Source: Phellopilus nigrolimitatus
Taxonomy: Eukaryota; Basidiomycota; Agaricomycetes; Hymenochaetales; Hymenochaetaceae
Length of the DNA: 64,000 nt
Direction: 5' to 3'
Assembly (NCBI GenBank): GCA_021029095.1
Contig: JAJOHG010000008.1
Location: forward strand, 1-64,000
The notes under the pieces were generated by a model. The model worked only from the letters and a program-made list of their open reading frames with translations, ran no database searches and was not told where the DNA came from. Made by a program: the position numbers and the translations under genes. Positions 22,790 through 33,215 of this stretch are shown here, piece by piece (positions within the stretch are counted from its first letter, which is position 1; every line of letters starts with the position of its first letter).

Positions 22790-24030
22790 CGCGCTACCCG
22801 TCGCTGTCGCCGGATGGAAGCCCAGCACGGCTTGTAAAACGCCTGGCGTACGCGCGGGTACTTCTGAGATAAGCGAGGAGCTGCAACGAAAGTAGTACAT
22901 CCTCTTCGCGGAACGGACCCGTCTCCTCCACACTGTGACAATGGCGGTGGCGACGATAATGATGTCGGTGTGTCGCACGCGGGGGGAGGCCCGCCGCTAC
23001 CGGTGAAGGCGGGGCAGCATCAGTAGCGGCTGATGCTAGGGCACCACGCGTCGCTTGAATGAAAGACTCCAGGTTCGACCCGCTTGCGGCGCCACGAGCC
23101 GGCGAGACCAGCATTCGCGCCCGTCCACACCGACATGCATCGCGGAAAGTATCAGCGAGTGCGCATGCGCGTGCATGGGTAAACTCGCCAGGACAGCACA
23201 CGGCGTGAGTTCTTCTCTGCCGTGCGCGTGGCCGTGGTGACGGTGATGCTCGCGCGTCATGTTGCGGTACTGTGGGGTAGGGTATTCGTGCGTGTACACG
23301 GCGCGGCATCGATCGCGCCGGGCGCGCGAAATGGGGCGCACATCCCGAAGTCGTCGTTGACCTTTTGGTTGAGTGACACGAACCCATGAGACACGCCGTC
23401 GTCCACCGTGTTCGTGTAAAAGATGATGTGCGCATCGGGGTTGACGTCGAGAGTATCGGAGGCTCCGGACATGCCAACAACGACCGTGCTTGCTCCTGCT
23501 GGAAACAGCGAGTCGGAGACGATGCTAACAGTCCATCGTGGATGTGAAAGGGATGGTGGGGTTATTGTCTGCGTCCTGATCCTGCGTCCTCGACACCTCC
23601 ATCTCAACGTCCACGTCATCCTCGGTCTCTGTGTCCAGGCGCGATGTCGAGGTGTGAGAAGGAGGACAACCTCCTGTGCTTGCTCTTCTTGGCGCTGATC
23701 AAGTTGCCGCTGCCGCCTGAGCTGTCTTTGTTCGCGGGTATCGCGTGGGATGCGGCTGGCACTCGCACTCGGGCCGACAGCGAAGCCTTTTGACGCCAGC
23801 CAGGCCTCGAGAACGCAGCCGTCGCAGATGAGAATGTCCCAGATGTGCGGCGAGGTCGAAGAGAGGTATGTGAGGTGGGTGGGCGAGTTGAGCGGCGGGA
23901 GCGGGATGTGGTGTCAAACAATGTAATCGAGTTGTTCGGTCAGTGTCGATAATGGCAGTTGAGAGTGACGGTGTCGGCGGACAAGAGCTTCTGCAGCGCG
24001 AGTGCGGCCGCTGCACTAGGCAATGCGCGC
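22790..24030 (-). pseudogene. MUB1/samB-like protein (copy 2), lacking the MYND finger
   Basis: Paralogue of the 7.8-9.1 kb fragment. Blocks include EAWLASKGF-type sequence in shifted frames near 23,800, a region reading VSIVSDSLFPAGASTVVVGM and DVNPDAHIIFYTN with DDGVSHGFVSLNQ (23,540-23,345), and ETGPFREEDVLLSLQLLAYL (22,930-22,870). The family then normally continues into a MYND finger, but here it joins the zinc-finger gene, as in copy 1. It preserves middle sequence lost from copy 1, while copy 1 keeps a better N-terminal half. The first part is frameshifted. Confidence 0.62.
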
Positions 24031-24034
24031 TCCC

Positions 24035-24130
24035 TCAGTGTCGTCACTTGCATTCAAATGATTTCGCCACACACCTAAGTTTCTGCCCTCCTACCACGCA
24101 TTTGCCTCAACAAGATCCCGTCCATCAAGT
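24035..24130. repeat. Weak remnant of the R1 left end
   Basis: CACTTGCATTCAAATGATTTCGCCAC followed by CACCTAAG resembles the R1 landmark TTCAGACGATTTCACTACG..CACCTAGG. It lies where R1 copy 2 flanks samB copy 1, so the duplicated unit probably also had R1 here. Confidence 0.35.
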
Positions 24131-24526
24131 AGCGCGACACGATGCGGCCGAATTGTCGTTGATTCTTCAAAGGTGTGTATTGCAACGTAATTACAGGCTG
24201 TACTTTGTATGAGGAAAATAACAAGTAGATGTAAATTGTTTGCTTACCATGGAGGGACGTGCACCAACCGCCTAAAGCTGGACCGACGCCGTCCTAAAAC
24301 CCGTATGTGAGCCCTAAAGCCCGTCACTACAGGTTACACCAAACACCTGCGATGTCAAACCTGAAGGCCGATCACTCGTCGGGTTGGGGGACAGCGAAGG
24401 CTAACGAAAAAAATAGACTTAAAGAAGAAGGGCAGTGATGCGCTGGCAGACCAGGAAATCTCACGTGCAACATAAAAATTGGGTTATGTAATACGGGGCC
24501 AAACTGAGCATGCGCAGTTTGGACCA
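24131..24526. other. Transition into repeat array, with a perfect hairpin
   Basis: No gene seen. An inverted repeat CCAAACTG (24,499-24,506) / CAGTTTGG (24,515-24,522) encloses an 8-base loop AGCATGCG. It is followed by GGTTACGTAACACT, which leads into the first 713-base unit. Confidence 0.5.
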
Positions 24527-25239
24527 GGTTACGTAACACTCGGGAAAAAAAACGGCGCGCCGTTTTTTTGCCTGGGAAAGCACTTCCCGATATGGCCAGA
24601 AATCCATTTGTCGGCCTCTAGCTCGACATCTACACCACAAAGACACAAACTACATATCCCCACACCTTGTTAACATATCCCCACACCTATATCCGTCACT
24701 ACAGAGCTCTGCATTAACAATAGACAATTTTACATATTTGTTTCACCGTTTGACCTGATAGAAAATCGACATAAAGCCTGAATTAATCATTATGCTTCAC
24801 CAATGACTAGAGAAACTTCCCAGAAACATCCCTATCGTTATCCAGAGCATATGTGCAAAAACTCCAAAGTATATGCCTTGATTTGAGCCTGTTGACCCCA
24901 TTTGACCCCCAAAAAACCAGGTCAGAGTGGGTCAACAGAGGTCATACAATTGCCAAATGATTCAATGGCTTCTGGACCTTATAAAAACCTTCCAGGAACC
25001 TAATGCCCACATTCTGGAAAAAAGCTGGGTGGATCAAGCCACATACAGAAGCATCAACCTCATTTAACCCCCCCAACACAGCCAAAAATGGGGTCAAATG
25101 CTCCTCCACAGCAAGCAAGACACAAAACCCATGCACCAACTCATACAGTCCTTCCCTAATGTTATTCCCAACATACCCCATGAGAAACATTGGGCAGATT
25201 CCCTCTTATTACATCCACAGGCTTGTTTGACCTGACCCA
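24527..25239. repeat. ~713-base repeat, unit 1
   Basis: Starts GTAACACTCGGGAAAAA, contains the palindrome at 24,546-24,569, then TCGGCCTCTAGCTCGACATC, AT-rich sequence and many TTGACC/GGTCAA motifs (for example GTTGACCCCATTTGACCCCC near 24,890). Its first ~200 bases are nearly the same as unit 3. Confidence 0.8.
24546..24569. repeat. Perfect 24-base palindrome (unit 1)
   Basis: Seven A, then CGGCGCGCCG, then seven T: perfectly self-complementary, with GGCGCGCC at the centre. Identical palindromes lie at 25,259-25,282 and 25,972-25,995. Confidence 0.95.
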
Positions 25240-25952
25240 GATTATGTAACACTCGGGAAAAAAAACGGCGCGCCGTTTTTTTGCCTGGGAAAGCACTTCC
25301 CAATTGGGCCAGAAAACCACTCATTGGCCTCTAGCTCGACATCTACACTATGAAGATACAAACTACGTGCCACCACAGCTTGTTAACATAGAGACACACC
25401 TATCTCCATCACCTCAGAGTTCTGCATAAAAAATTTACATTTTTACATATTTATTTCACTGTTTGACCTGATAGATAATTGATATCAATTCAGAATTAAT
25501 CATCATGCTTCACCAATGACTAGAGCAACTTCTCAGAAACTTCTTTATCACTATGCAGAACATATTCACAAAGAATCCGAAGAATATGCCTTGATTTGAG
25601 CCTGTTGACCTCATTTGACCCCAAAGAAACCAGGTCATAGCAGGTCAACAGAGGTCATACAATCACCAAATGATCTGATGGTTTCTACACCTTCAACAAT
25701 CCTTCTGGGGCACTAATACCCACATGCTGGAAAAATTCTGGGCAGAATGAGCTGCAAACAGAGGGATCAATTTCATTATACCCCCCAACACAGCTAAAAA
25801 TCGAGGTCAAATGCTATTACACAATGAACAAGACACAAAACCCATCCACCTTCTCATACAATACTTCCCTAGTGCTATCCCTGACATACCCCATGTGAAA
25901 CATTGAGAGAATTCCCACTTCCTATGTCCACAGGCTTGTTTGACCTGACCCA
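25240..25952. repeat. ~713-base repeat, unit 2
   Basis: Same order of landmarks as unit 1, with the palindrome at 25,259-25,282. It is more diverged from units 1 and 3 in the region after the palindrome. Confidence 0.8.
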
Positions 25953-26650
25953 GATTACATAACACTCAGGAAAAAAAACGGCGCGCCGTTTTTTTGCCTG
26001 AGAAAGCACTTCCCGATTTGGCCAGAAATCCATTTGTCGGCCTCTAGCTCGACATCTACACCACAAAGACACAAACTACATATCCCCACACCTTGTTAAC
26101 ATATCCCCACACCTATATCCGTCACTACAGAGCTCTGCATCAACAATAGACAATTTTACATATTTTTTCACTGTTTGACCTGATAGGAAACTGATATAAA
26201 TTCAAATAAATTCATTATTAATGCTTCTGCATCCCCAGGATCTGAAGCAAATTCATGTAAAAATGTATACTACTGTACACAGCATATTTACAAAGTATCA
26301 GAGGAATCCGGCTAGTTTTGAGCCAGTGGTCACCAATTGACCCCCAAAAAAGCTGGTCATCGTGGGTCAACGGTGATCACAAAATCACAAAATGATCTCA
26401 TGGCTTCTGCACCTTATACAAACCTTCCGGGATACTAATACCCACAATCTGGCAAAGTATTGTCTGAAACGAGCTGCATACAAAGGCTTTGACCCCATTT
26501 GACCCCCAAAAAAGCCCAAAATCGGGGTCAAATGCTCCTCCACAGCGAGCAAGACACAAAACCCAACAACAATAACCAACATTCTTTCCCTAACATTATC
26601 CCTGACAGACCCCATGAGAAACATTGAGAGAATTCACCACTCCTACACCT
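25953..26650. repeat. ~713-base repeat, unit 3
   Basis: Palindrome at 25,972-25,995, exactly 713 bases after that of unit 2. The unit loses similarity near 26,650, where the sequence becomes more GC-rich and leads to the 351-base array. Confidence 0.78.
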
Positions 26651-26869
26651 GAGTACCTCTTTGACCCCGCTCAAAAGTGACCCTGTTGACCTCGGCCTCC
26701 CAACGGCGACGATGCAAGCAAATCCGAGGTCTACCTGCTTCAGGCCGTGTGGGACATGTCCCCACACACACCTACAAAGTTACAGGGCCATCCAATGTCT
26801 CCTTTCAAAGATATGGGCGTTTGACCCCGAGGCGAAGATATGTACATATCTTGAGGCTTCCAGGAACTA

Positions 26870-28019
26870 GATGAATCCGAACACAACGGAATCTTGTACG
26901 GCCATTTGTCCTTGAATCGTGAATCAGCATTTTCTTACCTGTGCAAATTCGATTTTTAACTTGTGTCGTCTATGTTTCTGACTCGAACTTCACTCACCAC
27001 CGGCTGTCGCCACTACAATCCGGATATCGGGGGAGCAAAACTGGATTCGTTTCTTTCGGGCAAGTCGATTCTTGTTTACGGCTGCCTTTTTGGGAACGTG
27101 ATCTCGCATTCCGCATTTTGTATTCTGTCTGCACTCGTAAGCTGTGTTTTGTCCAATTCCCTTTCGTAAACGGGTCAGACGTTTCTGAATCATCCTGGAT
27201 CATGTTCTCCCCGAGTCTCAGATGAATCCGAACACAACGGAATCTTGTACGGCCATTTGTCCTTGAATCGTGAATCAGCATTTTCTTACCTGTGCAAATT
27301 CGATTTTTAACTTGTGTCGTCTATGTTTCTGACTCGAACTTCACTCACCACCGGCTGTCGCCACTACAATCCGGATATCGGGGGAGCAAAACTGGATTCG
27401 TTTCTTTCGGGCAAGTCGATTCTTGTTTACGGCTGCCTTTTTGGGAACGTGATCTCGCATTCCGCATTTTGTATTCTGTCTGCACTCGTAAGCTGTGTTT
27501 TGTCCAATTCCCTTTCGTAAACGGGTCAGACGTTTCTGAATCATCCTGGATCATGTTCTCCCCGAGTCTCAGATGAATCCGAACACAACGGAATCTTGTA
27601 CGGCCATTTGTCCTTGAATCGTGAATCAGCATTTTCTTACCTGTGCAAATTCGATTTTTAACTTGTGTCGTCTATGTTTCTGACTCGAACTTCACTCACC
27701 ACCGGCTGTCGCCACTACAATCCGGATATCGGGGGAGCAAAACTGGATTCGTTTCTTTCGGGCAAGTCGATTCTTGTTTACGGCTGCCTTTTTGGGAACG
27801 TGATCTCGCATTCCGCATTTTGTATTCTGTCTGCACTCGTAAGCTGTGTTTTGTCCAATTCCCTTTCGTAAACGGGTCAGACGTTTCTGAATCATCCTGG
27901 ATCATGTTCTCCCCGAGTCTCAGATGAATCCGAACACAACGGAATCTTGTACGGCCATTTGTCCTTGAATCGTGAATCAGCATTTTCTTACCTGTGCAAA
28001 TTCGATTTTTAACTTGTGT
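26870..28019. repeat. 351-base tandem array, 3.3 copies
   Basis: Units start with GATGAATCCGAACACAACGG at 26,870, 27,221, 27,572 and 27,923, a period of exactly 351. The fourth unit breaks off at 28,019. I see no difference between copies on reading, and the translated frames in each unit are the same. Each unit holds a 94-codon plus-strand frame and 67- and 95-codon minus-strand frames, which I regard as incidental: no domain is recognisable and the frames close at the unit boundary. Confidence 0.95.
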
Positions 28020-28149
28020 TTATTGATTCAATCTATTTTTAGCCCATTTAAAAAAAAACTTTTTTCCCCCTCATATTTATTCCTTTCTCTGAGTACAAGC
28101 AGTGGTGAGTGGGAGATACAAAAACGGGAAGGTTATGCAGTTTATGTTA

Positions 28150-31145
28150 GAAACTTGAGTCCTGCCTTGAAGACCTCGACAAGCATAGTTCAAGTCATAT
28201 GCTGTGTAGCAGATGGGTGCGTAAGGAGCAGTCGAGCCGCCAGTACGAGGCTGAGCAGGCGGGTGGGAATAGTACGAATATACTCCCGTGCCATATGGGT
28301 ACTGGCCGCTGCTGTATGCAACGTACAGTGCATACGTCTGGGCGCGCTGATAGCTTCGCTAGGCCTGGCGGAGGAAGATCGCTGGCGCGCCGCGTGGACG
28401 TCCGGCGTCTAGGTTTTGTACCTGGGAATTAGCATCTGGACATTCGTCGCATGCAATCGTTCTATGTTTAAGTCAGACGGAGGACCATTGGGACAAGTCC
28501 GATATGAATTGGATCACTTACGTTCGTGCGTTGGCGCAGCAATTGGTCGGCTTCTGGCCTACCATCTGACCCTCCATCTTTCCCCAGACGATGCTGCTCC
28601 ACTCGAACTCGCTCTTCATCTCGTTGTCCCATACGACCTCGACAGTGCTGCGCTCCTCGTTGACAGCGACAAGGGAGACCTCAAATACACCTGCGCTGAC
28701 TCGCAGCTGACAGCGCAAGCAATTCGATACGTACCCGGTCGAGCTTGTTCGTACACTTCATCACAGCGACGGCCTAAACATATTATATTCAGGAAGACCA
28801 AGAGAGATGCTGAACAGGGTTATGTTGGGTGCAAAGAAGGTCGTATTCAGTCTTCTTGATTGTGTTAATGACGTTCGGCTCGAGCGCTGTCTCTAGTTGA
28901 ATAGGAGAGGTGGCAACGAACAATTCAGGCGGCGCGACATTGACGGAGCAGAAGTAGTAAGCAGTGATGGGTCTACAGTCGCCACGTTCAAACCAAACCA
29001 GTAGAGACCTGTACATCGATACCGTCCGGAAAGCCATCTGTGGTTGCGGAAAGATCTATCGACCCTGACGTGACTGGCAATTCGTTAAGAACGACTCTTT
29101 CTCAACTGTGCACACCTCAGCGAAGTGTATGCGCGCCTCGACGCCGCCGCCGCGAGCGCATGAGACAGGGGACGTCTTCGGACACTTGCCCTTCGTACAC
29201 TGGATCGGCGCGCCATGCGACTTTGCTCGGCCCTTCTGGTAAGCCGTGCATTTCTATACAAGTTAAGCCACGAATGTAGAAGTTAGTTGATGAAGCAAAC
29301 CGCGGGAGAGCGCAGATAGCGAGGAGCTTACCAGAGCCCAGCGGTCCTTCACAATTGCGTCCACGCCAAATACCACCTTCTCCATCCTTTCCACTGCCTG
29401 TTTCATTTCGTCTTGATCCTGCACTGCGAATTCGTCGACTGGCACGATCATTGCGCAACTCTCGTGTGCACGCCATGCTTCGTGCCTATCCATATCCTTC
29501 GGTTGGTAGTTATGGCAGTTCGCCCACGCACTAGGCTGGTCATGCACGCGGAGTAGGCCAACTAAGTCTTGCGATACACAGAGGCAGCAAGGGAACCGGC
29601 CAAGGTTCTTCGGAAGCTTGAGTTTCTGCCTGATGGCAGAAAGATCTTCGCTATCTGCAGAGGGCTCGGCTTGATCTTCTTTGTCTTGGAGAGGTCTGCA
29701 TCGTTGGACGTACGCATCTGTGATGACTTAGGATTTGCGTCATCGTCGCACTTCGGTTTTTCGAACGAGGCTTTTGACAGCGGTTTCGACGCTTCTTCCT
29801 CGCGTTCGCGCAGAAGTGTGTCCACGTCGACGCGTACACTGAGCCCCGGTCAAGATAAGAATATCATTAACATATTTATCACGCACCTGTCCCTAATACA
29901 GCCGCAGACCTGCGCTTGTCGGCCATTATCTAACCAGCTTCCAAAGCGAAGTTGACGCTCTCCGCGCAGCTCAAAGGTAACAAGGTTAAAACCAGCGTGG
30001 TATTCGCGGGGAAAGGTGACGACAAACTCGCCAGCGTGTTAACTTGCGGCACTGCGCGACGTCTTGCGGAAAGAAACTTCGGAGGGTGTTTTCGAATTGG
30101 ACGGAGCGGGCCTGCGGGATTGCATACCAGAACTTGGGCACACCAAAGTGAATGTAATTGATCAAGAAATTCATATCCTCGATGAGCCAGACGAACGTCG
30201 CGCGCCACATCCAGAAGTACAGATATGGCGTGTTGTCACCAGGAAGTCCGTTCGCGCAGACGGGTAAATGATGAGACAATGTCGACGGAGGCCTCCGACG
30301 TTCCACGGGGTCGTCTCCTCAGTGAATAGTGAACCAGCTGTGTCTGCGCCATACCATGGCGGCTTCCCCGGCCCACAATTGCGCCAAGATTTGCGTTCAA
30401 GGGTTGCACAAAATGCGGGGGTATAGTCGGCAGCGGAAGTGTTGCGCGGGAGCCAATGTCCGTCGAACGTCTGAAGGAATGTCTTGTCGAGCTCGGTGCG
30501 CTTCGACAAACCTGCCTCACGCTCAACTCGCGTCTGTATGCATCGCTTGCGCGGCGGGGGTATGGATTCTTCAGGCTCGTCGACATTGGCATCGGCGTCT
30601 ACGCTGGAAGTAGGAAGCGACGTATCTGCATCTAGTACATCCTCCGAGTGGTCGTGCTCAGCCACAAGACCCTGTTCATCCTCCTCTACTTCCCTCACCA
30701 CAACCCCATCCACTTCCACTTCCACCTCCTCCTCCGTCTCATCAGAGCCTACGCCACGCTTGCTTCTCCTCAGCGTTCTATGCGCGTATTCTCCTGCAGC
30801 GTTGAGCCCGACCTTGTCGATGGCGGGTGCGCGGAACTCTTCCTTCGCGCATATCTCGGCTCACTCCCGCAAGCTGATCGCTTTGCGCTTCTCGATGTTC
30901 TGCTGACGGTATAATCCAGAGCGTCCAAGCATGCGCTGCTCATTGGGAGACTTGATGCGTACGTCGGCGAGTCGAGGACGCACGGAGGGCAGTGCTTTGG
31001 ACCACTCCTTTGGCGGGATTTTTCACGATGCCGCTACGCATGACCCGGCACTCGACGCGTATCATGTATCCGTCAAAGTCGGTAAACTCAGCCATGGAAG
31101 GCTTGAAGGCGGCATCGTACTCATCTACAAGCGGTTTGCAGACTA
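28150..31145 (-). pseudogene. KDM4/Rph1-type JmjC histone demethylase, degraded
   Basis: Domain order of fungal JHDM3/KDM4 lysine demethylases, with every domain damaged. JmjN: SMAEFTDFDGYMIRVEC (31,105). Linker: IEKRKAISLREWAEICAKEE (30,900). JmjC: NTPYLYFWMWRATFVWLIED (30,240-30,180), NYIHFGVPKFWYAIPQ (30,165-30,115), and HAGEF..FPREYHAGFN near 29,990. ePHD-like region: PSAWANCHNYQPKDMDRHEA, VFGVDAIVKDRWAL, LLCTQHNP (29,530-28,810). Tudor-like strand region: RVSAGVFEVSLVAVNEERST (28,705). A Tyr/Gly/Pro-rich tail follows (28,400-28,180). The iron-binding HxE motif expected as WHVED reads WLIED, so the first metal ligand is lost. Frameshifts occur around 30,305 and within the PHD region. R1 copy 5 abuts the 5' end. 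Confidence 0.75.
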
Positions 31146-31395
31146 GAATGCTAAGGGCTTGAAGAAAGAAACAGCTTACGGTTAGATAGGGTCCGAAGCG
31201 AATCCAAGAAAGCAAGACATCGAGTCGAAAACAAAGTCAAGAACGAAGACGAAGCTTGAGGCCAAAGATCACCAAGATTTGATGACGCGCGTCGTCAAAT
31301 CAATCGCTCCCTTCGGGCCGTACTGATCAGCAATCTGACTCTGCAAACATTACGACGTCCGTCGTAATGTCAGCGTGCCAGATCATACATGACCT
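31140..31395. repeat. Dispersed repeat R1, copy 5 (diverged, partial)
   Basis: ATGCTAAGGGCTTGAAGAAAG, CAGCTTACGGTTAGA, AACGAAGACGAAGC, TCGGGCCGTACTGATCAGCA and GTCAGCGTGCCAGATC correspond in order to the centre and right of R1, but it is more diverged than the others. It contains an inverted pair ACGACGTC/CGTCGTAATG. The left side abuts the JmjC gene, the right side a phosphoketolase fragment. Confidence 0.5.
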
Positions 31396-31429
31396 ACAAA
31401 AGCAGGACAAAAATTCATCAGCTGCGTGT

Positions 31430-31765
31430 GCTATAACAAGAAAGACATTAGTGGCGGAACACGCACCCTGGCTGTGCTCGAGCGGACACTCGCTCGCCTT
31501 CCGCGTGTGGTGCATCAGCTCCCCTATCTTCGTCTGCGCGTCGACCGCAACCCGCTCGTTCAACTCCGCACCCGTCCGCACCTCCGCCGCGGCGACATGG
31601 TAGCGCGACACGCCATTGGCGAGCATCATGCAGAACGGTGTCGTCATCGTGCCCTCATCAATTGTACCCCACAATCTGCATTCGCGCCGTGTCCGACCAC
31701 ACGAGAAAAAGAAGACCAGGCCGCACAGCTCGCCCGCGTACCCGTGGTAGTTGAAGTGCACCGCA
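31430..31765 (-). pseudogene. Phosphoketolase C-terminal fragment
   Basis: The frame reads VHFNYHGYAGELCGL, then DEGTMTTPFCMMLANGVSRY with HVAAAEV, then GELMHHTRKASE. These match the C-terminal part of xylulose-5-phosphate/fructose-6-phosphate phosphoketolases (FNYHGYP, EGTTTTPFxMMLxNxxSRFH, HH.RKA). Only about 110 residues remain of a family usually near 800; the thiamine-diphosphate domains are absent. Upstream it joins the end of KIN1 copy 3. Confidence 0.7.
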
Positions 31766-33215
31766 CGGTCAGCGGCAAAGAGCGCGGCGAAGCGCGCACG
31801 CGCAGCACAGGTGCCCTAGGGCCTGACGGCGGCGCTCCCAGGCCTGGACAGCGCGCGCACCTGAGGGCGTCAACAAGTTTGTGCTCGATCTCATCCTCGG
31901 TGCCAAACTCGAAACCAGACATGCCCCGGATAATCTGCCGGTCGAGCTCGTCTGCGCGCGGTGACTCGCGATGGAGCATGTGCGCGTATGGGAATGATCC
32001 ATGCCCGCGGATCATCCACGGATGCGAGAGGATCCCAGCGGGGGTGGCGCGTGGGATGGGTTGACGACGAGCATGCGTATGAGCAGGTGCTTGCATTCTA
32101 TCAGGGAATGAAAGATAAATTAGCTAAAATAACAATTTCTTCTTTGATGGATCGCACCTGCGCTGAGCCAGTCTGGACATTCGACGAGGCCGCGTCCAAT
32201 TTCGCATAGAGAGCGGGTATGCTTTGGTTGTCGAAGGGCAGTTTACCACAAACGAGCACGTAGAGCGCGACATCGAAGCTCCGGATGTCGCTGGGGCTCG
32301 GTGACGACATTGGCATTGAGCAGCTCGGGGGCAGCGAAACAGAGATCTGAAGAAGGTGGAGAAATGGGCATCAAGGTTGTTGAGGTTGGAAAGACCAAAG
32401 TCGATGATCTTGGTGTCGCCCAGAGAGGAGGATGTTCTCGATCTTGAAGTCGCGGTGGACGACGTTGTTGCAGTGACAATAGCCGAGTGCGGTGCCGATT
32501 CGGCGGGAGAACTTGCGGGCAACGCGCTCGCAAAGACGGCCGTGGCTGATGATGTAGTCGAGAACGTGCCCGCCGTTGATGTACTCGAACACCATGCAGT
32601 AGTGTTTCGTGTGCGCGATGAGTTCCCGCATGCCACATATGGGCGGTGTAGCAGCATCGACAGCGCCGCCCCCGTATCGTGCGGGTCTCCATCAATATCT
32701 CCTTCGGCGCTTGCTTCGCAGCCGCCTCTGCTGTCGGCGCGACGTTATTCATCCCTGGGCTTGCGATGTTGGCTCGCGAGAGGATCTTGACCGCGAGCTG
32801 CGAACGCAGCAGGCGGAATAGTCTATAAATATGTTTTAAAATGTCAGTGTACCGATTGAACTGCTGACGCTGAAGCTACTGCGCACCTTCTCGTCGGTGG
32901 GATTGCGATACGTCAGCTTGGCTTTGTCCAAGCTGCCCGCGCAGAGCGTCTTTCCGAGCGTGTAGTCTCCCAGCACGAAACTCGAACTGCGCGGCCTCTA
33001 AGTACGCACGCTCGTGCTCGATTCGAGCGGCGCCTGCGTGGACACGGGTGCGTGCGCCTCTCCAAAAGCACCGCCGGCAGGGACGTACTGCTGAGGCGCC
33101 ACCGGCATTGACATTGGACGTGGCCGTGCGCCATTGACGGATAGCTAGCGCGCGGTAGGGAGGGCACGCGTTCGAGGCGCTGAAGCGGTCGTTTAGCATC
33201 GCGCTCGCGTTCAGA
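31766..33215 (-). pseudogene. KIN1-type Ser/Thr kinase, nearly full-length kinase domain (copy 3)
   Basis: The most complete of three copies. The glycine loop is damaged (LGDYTLGKTLCAGSLDKAKL). An intron of about 85 bases (GTGCGCAGTAG ... CTGCGTTCGCAG) precedes LAVKIL. HRD is intact ([15 protein letters not shown]). [12 protein letters not shown] lies in a second frame, [10 protein letters not shown] (APE) in another, then [14 protein letters not shown] (32,280-32,230), LSHPWMIRG (32,035) and ADELDRQIIRGMSGFEFGTE (31,960-31,900), the conserved KIN1 sequence after the kinase domain. At least three frame changes and two glycine substitutions in the loop rule out activity. It ends at a phosphoketolase fragment and begins at R1 copy 6. 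Confidence 0.78.

Noticed and set aside
26941..27927. 94-codon frame repeated three times in the 351-base array
   Set aside because: Repeats only because the DNA repeats. Each copy closes at the unit edge, opposite-strand frames are equally long, and there is no recognisable motif.
24131..28019. CRISPR-like array
   Set aside because: Repeat units are 351 and 713 bases with no short repeat/spacer structure, in a eukaryotic genome.
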